NCBI GenBank assembly: GCA_031555315.1
Contig: JAVBUO010000029.1
Span: forward strand, 1 to 39,083
Source of the DNA: JAVBJV01 sp031555315
Lineage (GTDB): Bacteria > Pseudomonadota > Alphaproteobacteria > Acetobacterales > Acetobacteraceae
Reading direction: 5' to 3'
Length of the DNA: 39,083 nucleotides
Within the stretch, counting starts at the first letter, position 1; the number at the start of each line of letters is the position of its first letter. Under the pieces are notes generated by a model that was not told the DNA's origin, made no database searches, and saw nothing but the letters and a program-made list of their open reading frames with translations. The position numbers and the translations under genes were made by a program. This document shows positions 32,495-39,083 of this stretch, piece by piece.

Positions 32495-33693
32495 TGAAGC
32501 TCCTCGCAAAAAGCGACGATGCGCGTGCAGGCCTCCTTCAGCGACTCGTCGTCGGTCGCATAGGAAATCCGCACATAGGGCGACATGCCGTACGCCGCGC
32601 CGTGCACCACGGCCACATGCTTTTCCTCGAGCAGCGCCAGCGCGAAATCCAGATCGGTGGCGATCTTCCTCCCGCCTTTGCTGGTCTTGCCCAGACATCC
32701 GGCGATGTTCGGATACAGATAGAACGCGCCCTCGGGCTTGTGGCACGTCATCCCCTTGGCCTGCGCCAGAATCGACAGGCACAGGTCGCGGCGATGCTGG
32801 AAAGCGGCGCGGCGTTCCTCGACCAGATCCTGCGGTCCCTCCAGCGCGGCAACCGCGGCCGCCTGGCTGACCGTGCTGATCCCCGACGTCGCCTGCCCCT
32901 GCACGTTGATCATTCCCTTGATCAGCGCCTTCGGCCCACCGCAATACCCGACACGCCAACCGGTCATCGCATAGACCTTGGACGCGCCGTTCACCGTCAA
33001 CGTGCGTTCGCGCAGTTTCGGTTCGACCTCGGCGATCGTGCAGAATGCGAACCCGTCGTAGACGATCGATTCGTACATATCGTCGGTCAGGATCCACACA
33101 TGCGGGTGCCTCAGCATCACATCGGCGATCGCGCGCATCTCGCCGCGGCTGCACGCGGCGCCGGTCGGGTTGTTCGGGAAGTTCAGGAACAGCCATTTCG
33201 TGCGCGGGGTGATCGCCGCGTCCAGATCCTGCGGACGCAACCTGAAGCCATTGTTTTGCGGACAGTTCACCAGCACCGGCACACCACCCGCGATCTTCGC
33301 CATATCGGCATACGATATCCAGTATGGCGCGGGGATCAGCACTTCATCCCCTTCGTTCAGCGTCGCCATCATCGCATTGTAGATGATCTGCTTGCCGCCG
33401 TTGGCGACCATGATCTCGTCCAGCGCGTAATCCAGATTGTTATCACGCTTGAACTTGGCCTGCACGGCGCGTTTCAGCGCCATCGTGCCGTCCTGCGGCG
33501 GGTATTTCGTATCGCCCGCCTTGGCGGCCGTATACGCCGCCTCGATCGCATGCGCGGGAGTGGCGAAATCCGGCTCGCCGGTGTTCAGCGCGATCACCCG
33601 GTGTCCCTGCGCGGCCAGTTCACGCGCCTTGACCCCCATGACCACCGAAGCGGATACTTCGACGTTCTTCAGCCTTTTCGCTAATTCTGCCAT
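32491..33693 (-). CDS. Aspartate aminotransferase, class Ib (copy 1)
   Basis: The 400-residue PLP enzyme interconverts aspartate and 2-oxoglutarate with oxaloacetate and glutamate, though substrate range is usually broader in this subgroup. Key features: NTGEPDFATPAH, KYPPQDGTMALK, ANGGKQIIYNAM, NNPTG (174-178), TDDMYE (203-208) and the PLP-Schiff-base K239 in NGASKVYAMTGWRVGY. It aligns without gaps to the 34947 copy over the first 250 residues (136 identical by hand count). It heads the operon with the GNAT and DinB genes and diverges from adh. Confidence 0.95.
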   Translation of the reverse strand: MAELAKRLKNVEVSASVVMGVKARELAAQGHRVIALNTGEPDFATPAHAIEAAYTAAKAGDTKYPPQDGTMALKRAVQAKFKRDNNLDYALDEIMVANGGKQIIYNAMMATLNEGDEVLIPAPYWISYADMAKIAGGVPVLVNCPQNNGFRLRPQDLDAAITPRTKWLFLNFPNNPTGAACSRGEMRAIADVMLRHPHVWILTDDMYESIVYDGFAFCTIAEVEPKLRERTLTVNGASKVYAMTGWRVGYCGGPKALIKGMINVQGQATSGISTVSQAAAVAALEGPQDLVEERRAAFQHRRDLCLSILAQAKGMTCHKPEGAFYLYPNIAGCLGKTSKGGRKIATDLDFALALLEEKHVAVVHGAAYGMSPYVRISYATDDESLKEACTRIVAFCEELH

Positions 33694-33850
33694 ACTGCCC
33701 GTCTCTTCCCGTCTCGCATTTAGAATGACGGAAGGCTAACGGTCTGGTATCCAGTCGCCAATCCCTATTCCAGGATGAATATCCCAAAAGCAAATTTCTC
33801 CGGGAGACCCGTCTTCGTTCGTCTCAAGCCGCAACAACAAGGAATCAACT

Positions 33851-34876
33851 ATGCCACGCATGATGAAAGCCGCAGTTGTCGAAGCTTTTGGAAAACCCCT
33901 CGTCATCCGCGAGATGCCGGTCCCCGAACCGAAGGCCGATCAGGTGCTGATCCGCTTCGAGGCGTCGGGCGTGTGCCACACCGACCTGCACGCCGCCAAC
34001 GGCGACTGGCCCGTGAAGCCCAATCCGCCCTTCATCCCCGGCCACGAAGGCGTCGGCCGGGTCGCCGCGGTGGGGGCGAACGTCAAACACGTCAAGGAAG
34101 GCGACCGCGTCGGCGTGCCGTGGCTGCACACCGCCTGCGGTTACTGCCCCTCGTGCCGGACGGGTTGGGAAACCCTGTGTGGCAAGCAGCAGAACACCGG
34201 TTATTCGGTCAACGGCAGTTTCGCCGAATACGGTCTGGCCGACCCCGACTTCGTCGGCCGCCTGCCCGACAATCTGGAGATGGGCCCAGCCGCACCCCTG
34301 CTGTGCGCCGGTGTGACGACATACAAGGGCCTGAAGGAAACCGAGGTGAAGCCCGGCGAATGGGTGGCGATTTCGGGGATCGGCGGTCTGGGACATCTGG
34401 CCGTGCAATATGCCAAGGCGATGGGCATGCACGTCGCCGCCGTCGACATCCACCCCGAGAAACTCGAACTCGCCAAGAGCCTGGGCGCGGATATCGCCGT
34501 CGATGCCAGACAGGCCGGCGCGGTCGACGCGCTGCACAAGCAGACCGGCGGCATGCACGGCGTGCTGGTCACCGCCGTGTCGCCGCCTGCGTTCGAGCAG
34601 GCCTTCAACATGATGCGCTCGAAAGGCACGATGGCGCTGGTCGGCCTGCCGCCCGGGAAAATGGCGCTGCCGATCTTCGATACGGTGCTCAAGCGCATCA
34701 CGGTGCGCGGCTCGATCGTCGGCACGCGCCAGGACCTGGAGGAGGCCTTGCAGTTCGGCGGTGAGGGCAAGGTGGCGTCCCATTTCAGCTGGGACACTCT
34801 GGACAACATCAACGACATCTTCGCGCGCATGGAAAAAGGCGGGATCGACGGACGCATCGTACTGCGGCTGTCGTAA
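33851..34876 (+). CDS. Zinc-dependent alcohol dehydrogenase (AdhP-like)
   Basis: The 341-residue medium-chain dehydrogenase has the catalytic zinc ligands C42, H65 (in GHEGVGRV) and C152, and the structural-zinc cysteines C96, C99, C102 and C110. The NAD-binding Rossmann glycines are in GIGGLGHLAVQYA (about 175). Sequence resembles E. coli AdhP and bacterial ethanol dehydrogenases that reduce acetaldehyde or oxidise ethanol. AAGGA lies 8-12 bases before the ATG at 33851. The gene is monocistronic, between two divergently and convergently placed aminotransferase operons, and ends at a strong terminator. Confidence 0.94.
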   Translation: MPRMMKAAVVEAFGKPLVIREMPVPEPKADQVLIRFEASGVCHTDLHAANGDWPVKPNPPFIPGHEGVGRVAAVGANVKHVKEGDRVGVPWLHTACGYCPSCRTGWETLCGKQQNTGYSVNGSFAEYGLADPDFVGRLPDNLEMGPAAPLLCAGVTTYKGLKETEVKPGEWVAISGIGGLGHLAVQYAKAMGMHVAAVDIHPEKLELAKSLGADIAVDARQAGAVDALHKQTGGMHGVLVTAVSPPAFEQAFNMMRSKGTMALVGLPPGKMALPIFDTVLKRITVRGSIVGTRQDLEEALQFGGEGKVASHFSWDTLDNINDIFARMEKGGIDGRIVLRLS

Positions 34877-34895
34877 CGCCGGCCGACGCGGCACT

Positions 34896-34925
34896 AAAAA
34901 AGCCGGGGAAATTCCCCGGCTTTTT
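34896..34925. terminator. Strong bidirectional rho-independent terminator
   Basis: AAAAAGCCGGGG is followed by a short AAAT loop and then CCCCGGCTTTTT, forming a GC-rich stem with A and T runs on the two sides. It separates the adh gene from the convergent second aspartate aminotransferase gene. Confidence 0.9.
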
Positions 34926-34946
34926 CCATCTCCGCTCTCCGCGGTT

Positions 34947-36149
34947 TCAGCTCAGGCTCTTGCAGAACCGCTGGATGCGCGTGCAGGCGTCGCGCAGCAC
35001 TTCGGTGTCGGTCGCGTAGCTGACGCGGAAATGCCCCGGATACATGAACGCCGACCCATGCACCGCCGCCACGCCTTCTTCTTCCAGCAGCGCGGTCACG
35101 AACGCCTCGTCATCCTTGATCACCACACCGCTCTTCGTCTTCTTGCCGATGCAGCCGTGGATCGACGGGAAGACATAGAACGCGCCCTGCGGCTTCTGAC
35201 AGCGAATGCCCGGCGCCTGGTTGAGCATGTCGACCACCAGATTGCGGCGTTCCTCGAACACCTTGACCATCGCGCCGATGCTGTCCTGCGGACCCGACAG
35301 CGCTTCCACCGCCGCCGCCTGCGCGATCGAACAGGTGTTCGACGTGGATTGGCCCTGTAGCTTGTCCATCGCCTTGACGATTTCCTTCGGCGCGCCGGCA
35401 TAACCGATACGCCAGCCGGTCATCGCGTAACCCTTCGAACAGCCGTTCATGGTCAGCGTGCGGCTGCGCAGCTGCGGCTCGATCTCGACGATGCTGTAAG
35501 CCTTGGTGCCATCGAAGGTCAGCTTCTCGTAAATGTCGTCGGTGAAGATCCAGACGTTCGGATGCTTCAGCAGCACATCACACAGCGCCTTCAGTTCGTC
35601 GCGCGTGTACGACGCGCCGGTCGGGTTGCACGGATTGTTCAGGATGAACCACTTGGTCTTCGGGGTGATCGCCGCTTCCAGATCTTCGGGGCGCAGCTTG
35701 AAGCCGTGGTTTTCGCTGCACGCCACGTAGACCGGCTTGCCGCCCGCCAGCGCCACGATGTCGGGGTAAGACACCCAGCACGGCGTCGGGATGATCGCCT
35801 CGTCACCGTCGTCCAGCGTGGCGAGCAGCGCATTGAAAATCACCTGCTTGCCGCCGGTCGAGACGATCACTTCGTCGGGTGCGTAATCGATTCCCTGTTC
35901 GCGCTTGAACTTCGCGGCCACTGCCTTGCGCAGCGTCAGCGTGCCGGACACGTCGGTGTATTTGGTCTCGCCGTTCTGAATGGCGCGGATCGCCGCGTCC
36001 TTGATGTTCTGCGGCGTGTCGAAATCCGGCTCGCCGACCGACAGGCTGATGACGTTCTTGCCCTCGGCCTTCAGCTGACGGGCCTTGGCGGTGATGGCGA
36101 TGGTCTGGCTGGGGCTGATGCGGTCCAGCCGCTCGGCGGTGAGCTTCAT
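34947..36149 (-). CDS. Aspartate aminotransferase, class Ib (copy 2)
   Basis: The 400-residue enzyme has the same length and layout as the 32491 copy: SVGEPDFDTPQ, KYTDVSGTLTLR, STGGKQVIFNAL, NPCNPTG (172-178), TDDIYE (203-208) and K239 in NGCSKGYAMTGWRIGY. It belongs to the class Ib aspartate (or aspartate/prephenate) aminotransferases, so amino-acid range beyond aspartate is possible. The gene lies 39 bp after potI on the same strand and could be read from that operon; no convincing terminator lies between them. Two CCCGGG repeats at 36159-36164 and 36180-36185 occupy the gap. Confidence 0.95.
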   Translation of the reverse strand: MKLTAERLDRISPSQTIAITAKARQLKAEGKNVISLSVGEPDFDTPQNIKDAAIRAIQNGETKYTDVSGTLTLRKAVAAKFKREQGIDYAPDEVIVSTGGKQVIFNALLATLDDGDEAIIPTPCWVSYPDIVALAGGKPVYVACSENHGFKLRPEDLEAAITPKTKWFILNNPCNPTGASYTRDELKALCDVLLKHPNVWIFTDDIYEKLTFDGTKAYSIVEIEPQLRSRTLTMNGCSKGYAMTGWRIGYAGAPKEIVKAMDKLQGQSTSNTCSIAQAAAVEALSGPQDSIGAMVKVFEERRNLVVDMLNQAPGIRCQKPQGAFYVFPSIHGCIGKKTKSGVVIKDDEAFVTALLEEEGVAAVHGSAFMYPGHFRVSYATDTEVLRDACTRIQRFCKSLS

Positions 36150-36188
36150 AACGGTTATCCCGGGTCTGTATACTTCGACCCCGGGAAC

Positions 36189-36995
36189 CTAGCCCCCCAT
36201 CCGTGCGGCAGCAACCCGCTGCAAGCGCAGGGCCAGGAACAGCGCGCCGGTGACGATGGCGATGATGACCGTTGCCAGCGCGAACAGTTCCGGCGTCAGC
36301 CCCAATCTTACGGACGAAAATACCACCATCGGCAAGGTCGACGCCCCCGGCCCGGACGTGAACGAGGTGATGACCAGATCGTCCATCGACAGCGTGAAGG
36401 CCAGCAGCCAGCCCGACGCCAGCGCGGGGGCGATCAGCGGCAGAGTGATGACGGTGAACACCTTCCACGGCCGTGCGCCCAGATCCATCGCCGCTTCCTC
36501 GAGACTGCGGTCGAACCCGGCCAGACGCGACTGCACCACCACGGCGACATAGGCCGCCCCGAAGGTGATGTGCGCGATGGCGATCGTCGTCGCGCCGCGT
36601 TCGCCCGGCCAGCCGACCAGATCGGCCATCGCCACGAACAGCAGCAGCATCGAAAGTCCGGTGATCACTTCGGGCATCACCAGCGGCGCGGCGGTCATCG
36701 CCCCGAACAGCGTGCGCCCCGGAAAACGCGGGAATCGCGACAGCGCGAACCCGGCCAGTGTGCCGATCGCCACCGCCCCGGTCGCCGCCACCGCCGCGAT
36801 TCGCAAACTGAGCCAGGCGGCGCGCATCAGGTCGGCGTTGTTCCACAGCGACACGTACCAGCGCAGCGAAAACCCGGTCCACACCGTGGTCAGCCGGCTG
36901 TCGTTGAACGACAGCACCACCAGCAGCAGGATCGGCCCGAACAGAAAGGCGTAGCCGAAGCACAGCGCCAGGGTGAGGAACCGGATGCGCTTCAT
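36189..36995 (-). CDS. potI: Polyamine ABC transporter permease, PotI/PotC-like
   Basis: The 268-residue membrane protein has six transmembrane helices and the EAA permease loop EEAAMDLGARPWKVFTVITLPLIAP, through which the ATPase is contacted. SLSFND-type motif LSFNDSRLTTVWTGFSLRWY near the N-terminus is typical of PotC/PotI in spermidine/putrescine importers. The start is the ATG at 36993-36995, overlapping the potH stop (ATGA); a longer frame upstream is a shadow inside potH. No periplasmic PotF-like receptor lies in the window. Confidence 0.92.
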   Translation of the reverse strand: MKRIRFLTLALCFGYAFLFGPILLLVVLSFNDSRLTTVWTGFSLRWYVSLWNNADLMRAAWLSLRIAAVAATGAVAIGTLAGFALSRFPRFPGRTLFGAMTAAPLVMPEVITGLSMLLLFVAMADLVGWPGERGATTIAIAHITFGAAYVAVVVQSRLAGFDRSLEEAAMDLGARPWKVFTVITLPLIAPALASGWLLAFTLSMDDLVITSFTSGPGASTLPMVVFSSVRLGLTPELFALATVIIAIVTGALFLALRLQRVAAARMGG

Positions 36996-37858
36996 GCCGC
37001 CTCGCGCTGCGCGTTCAGGCGTTGCAGGATGGCGATCGGGATCACCAGCACCAGCAGCAATACGATCGCCAGTGCCGAGGCCAGCGGCCAGTCGCGTTCC
37101 TGAAAGAACGTGGTCCACAGCACGCGCCCGATCAGTTGCGCGCCCGGCCCGCCCATCAGTTCCGGAATCACGAATTCACCCACCGCCGGAATGAACACCA
37201 GCATGAACCCGGCCAGTATCCCCGGCAGCGACAGCGGCAGCGTGACCGACAGAAACGCCCGGAACGGTTTCGCCCCCAGATCGGCGGCAGCTTCGAGCAA
37301 TGTGGGGTCGAGCTTGGACAGCGTCGCATACAGCGGCAGCACCATGAACGGCAGGTAACAGTACACGATACCCACATACAGCGCGCCTTCGGTGTACAGC
37401 ATCCGGATCGGCGCGCCGATGATCCCCAGCCCCATCAGGACGTTGTTGATCACCCCGTCGTCCTGCAGCAGGCCGATCAACGCCATCACACGCAGCAGGA
37501 AACTGGTCCAGAATGGCAGCACCACCAGCATCAGCAGCAGGTCGCGCTTTTCCTCGGGCGCGCGCGCGATCGCCAGCGCCATCGGGTAGCCGACCAGAAG
37601 GCACAGCGTTGCCGAGATGAACGCCACCCGCAGGCTGCGCAGATAGGCGTTGATGTAGAGCGGCTCCTCGAACAGCATCGAGAAGTTGGCGAAGTTCAGC
37701 TTCAGCAGCATCACGCCTTCTTCCCAGCTGGTCAGCGGCATGTACGGCGGCACGCCGACCCGCGATTCCGAGACCGCGATCTTCAGCACGATCACGAACG
37801 GCAGCAGAAAGAACAGCAGCAGCCAGACATACGGGGGAAGGATGGTGGCGCGGCGCAT
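36992..37858 (-). CDS. potH: Polyamine ABC transporter permease, PotH/PotB-like
   Basis: The 288-residue permease has six transmembrane helices and the EAA loop EAAADLGAKPFRAFLSVTLP. N-terminal LPPYVWLLLFFLLPFVIVLKIA and PFWTSFLLRVMALIGLLQDDGVIN are typical of PotB/PotH. It forms the inner-membrane channel with PotI. It begins 4 bp after the ATPase gene and overlaps potI, so the three are one unit. Substrate putrescine or spermidine is inferred from family. Confidence 0.92.
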   Translation of the reverse strand: MRRATILPPYVWLLLFFLLPFVIVLKIAVSESRVGVPPYMPLTSWEEGVMLLKLNFANFSMLFEEPLYINAYLRSLRVAFISATLCLLVGYPMALAIARAPEEKRDLLLMLVVLPFWTSFLLRVMALIGLLQDDGVINNVLMGLGIIGAPIRMLYTEGALYVGIVYCYLPFMVLPLYATLSKLDPTLLEAAADLGAKPFRAFLSVTLPLSLPGILAGFMLVFIPAVGEFVIPELMGGPGAQLIGRVLWTTFFQERDWPLASALAIVLLLVLVIPIAILQRLNAQREAA

Positions 37859-37862
37859 GGCG

Positions 37863-38945
37863 TTATTCCGCCAGCACGACCGAGGCGTGCGTGGGCCATT
37901 CCACCACCACGCGGTCGTCCCAGGTCACCGGCATTTCGGTGATGCGGTTCAGGTTCGGCTGGCTGACACGGATCGCCCGCCCATCGGGCAACGCCACCAC
38001 GAACATGAAGAAGTCGCCGTAATAGGCGATGTCGCGCACCTTGCCGATGCAGCGGTTGTCGCCCGCCTTGTCGGTCTCGGTCGCCGGACGCAGACGCATC
38101 TTTTCCGGCCGGACCGCAACGAACACGCGCCCGCCCGCCGGCTTTAACGCCGGGGCATCGGGAATGAACCAGGTTTCATCCTGCGTCGATTCGATGCGTT
38201 CGGGTTCGCGCACGATACCTTCGAACACGTTCGCCGTGCCGAGGAATTCGGCCACCATGCGGCTGGTCGGGTATTCGTAGACCTCGGCCGGCGTGCCGAC
38301 CTGCATCAGTGTGCCACGATCCATCACCGCGATGCGGGTCGCCATCGTCATCGCCTCTTCCTGATCGTGGGTGACGATCACGAAGGTGGTGCCGATCTTT
38401 TCCTGAATGTTCACCAGCTCGAACTGCGTCGCCTCGCGCAGGTTCTTGTCCAGCGCACCCAGCGGTTCGTCGAGCAGCAGCAGCTTCGGCCGCTTGGCCA
38501 GACTGCGCGCCAGCGCCACACGCTGGCGCTGCCCGCCCGACAGTTCGTGCGGACGGCGGCGGCCCAGCCCCTGCAGCTTGACCAGCGCCAGCATCTCCTC
38601 GACGCGCTGGTCGCGCTCGGCCTTCGGCATGCCGTCCTGCTTCAGCCCGAAGGCGATGTTCGCCGCAACGCTCATGTGCGGAAACAGCGCGTAGGACTGG
38701 AACACGTAGCCCACCTTCCGCGCCTGGGGCCTCAAGTTTATGCGTTTATTTGAATCATACAGCGCACGCCCTCCGAGCGTAACAGAGCCGCTGTCCGGCG
38801 TATCGATGCCCGCGATCATGCGCAGAGTCATGCTCTTGCCCGAGCCAGACTCGCCAAGTATCGCCAAGATACCGGCCTCGTGCTTATATTGCATATCGAG
38901 CCTGAACCCATCCAGCTCGCGCGCCACGTTCAGCGACAAACTCAT
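37863..38945 (-). CDS. Polyamine-type ABC ATPase with a ModC-like N-terminus (probable modC-potG chimera)
   Basis: The 360-residue ATPase has Walker A GESGSGKSMT (31-40), Q loop Q83, signature LSGGQRQRVALARS, Walker B LLLLDEPLGALD, H loop VTHDQEEA and a TOBE domain (about 235-355). From about residue 82 it reads as PotG: FQSYALFPHMSVAANIAFG, KQDGMPKAE, ATQFELVNIQEKIGTTFVIV. Residues 1-80, in contrast, read as ModC of molybdate importers: SLSLNVARELDGFRLDMQY, ILAILGESGSGKSMTLRMIA and LYDSNKRINLRPQARKVGYV. Typical PotG begins with a ~25-residue leader and a KRFG-type core that are absent. The ATG overlaps the modB stop (ATGA) and has GAGG upstream. Codons 65-71 are AT-rich, later ones GC-rich. 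Confidence 0.9.
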   Translation of the reverse strand: MSLSLNVARELDGFRLDMQYKHEAGILAILGESGSGKSMTLRMIAGIDTPDSGSVTLGGRALYDSNKRINLRPQARKVGYVFQSYALFPHMSVAANIAFGLKQDGMPKAERDQRVEEMLALVKLQGLGRRRPHELSGGQRQRVALARSLAKRPKLLLLDEPLGALDKNLREATQFELVNIQEKIGTTFVIVTHDQEEAMTMATRIAVMDRGTLMQVGTPAEVYEYPTSRMVAEFLGTANVFEGIVREPERIESTQDETWFIPDAPALKPAGGRVFVAVRPEKMRLRPATETDKAGDNRCIGKVRDIAYYGDFFMFVVALPDGRAIRVSQPNLNRITEMPVTWDDRVVVEWPTHASVVLAE

Positions 38946-39082
38946 TTCCGCGCCTCATTTCTGCGGAAACGGCGCTGCGAATGCCCGAGCCCGCCGATCG
39001 CCAGCACCGCCACCAGCGATATTAGTAGCAGCACGACTACGTATTCCATAGCGCCGTCCATGTCGCCGGACGCCACAGCTTG
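38942..39082 (-). CDS. modB: Molybdate ABC transporter permease ModB, C-terminal end (cut by window edge)
   Basis: The 46 visible residues include the end of a permease: AVASGDMDGAMEYVVVLLLISLVAVLAIGG, a last transmembrane helix preceded by the acidic GDMDGA segment, then a basic tail SQRRFRRNEARK. This matches the C-terminus of ModB-type permeases. The stop TGA at 38942-38944 overlaps the next start codon (ATGA), as in modB-modC operons. The rest lies beyond the window, so a related sulfate or tungstate permease cannot be excluded. Confidence 0.75.
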   Translation of the reverse strand, partial: QAVASGDMDGAMEYVVVLLLISLVAVLAIGGLGHSQRRFRRNEARK

Positions 39083-39083
39083 A

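Noticed and set aside
36150..36188. CCCGGG repeats as a potI terminator
   Set aside because: Two copies of a 6-bp palindrome can pair around a 15-base loop, but no T run follows, so a terminator is not supported.

Overview
The window looks like a chromosomal segment of a GC-rich alphaproteobacterium, most likely in the Rhodospirillales/Acetobacteraceae area (inference). The grounds are the folM-folB-uvrC-pgsA-(mobB)-moaD-moaE order, a PetP/PetR-type regulator pair, a phasin, pepA next to holC, and strongly GC-biased codons. No rRNA, tRNA, CRISPR array or phage module was seen, and no stretch over 300 bases lacks a gene.

Left edge (1-2541): the 3' end of an IS5-family transposase, an AT-rich promoter region, and a 764-residue protein that joins a GT9 (heptosyltransferase-like) domain to a SAM methyltransferase. 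Its first ~350 codons are AT-rich and the rest are GC-rich. From 2594 to 7383: ndk, a YheS-type ABC-F ATPase, an orphan Bug/TctC receptor, an ICMT-like membrane methyltransferase with a coupled small ORF, and holC. From 7380 to 12348: two tandem M17 aminopeptidases (pepA paralogues), a cysQ-like phosphatase coupled to a Sua5/TsaC enzyme, and a small zinc-ribbon membrane protein.

The 12390-19763 block is rightward: an FAD-linked 2-hydroxyacid dehydrogenase, folM, folB, a 253-bp gap with a very AT-rich core and DnaA-box-like motifs, then uvrC, pgsA, mobB, a lipoprotein, moaD and moaE. Folate/pterin, DNA repair, phospholipid and molybdenum-cofactor functions sit together here.

From 19854 to 30917: a GT39 membrane glycosyltransferase, a LysN-type aminotransferase, a MarR-response regulator-histidine kinase operon (petP/petR-like) with a palindrome in its promoter region, a phasin, and a small glycan cluster (secreted GH5 hydrolase, GtrB-like GT2, GT39-like membrane protein, secreted XAC2610-like protein).

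From 30975 to the right edge: DinB-like, double-GNAT and aspartate-aminotransferase genes in one leftward operon, a zinc alcohol dehydrogenase, a second aspartate aminotransferase, and a polyamine-type ABC transporter (potI, potH and an ATPase). The most interesting observation is that this ATPase appears to be a chimera. Its N-terminal quarter is ModC-like (molybdate transporter ATPase) and follows the end of modB with an ATGA overlap, while the rest is PotG-like and is followed by potH and potI. This would place a polyamine permease downstream of a molybdate operon.
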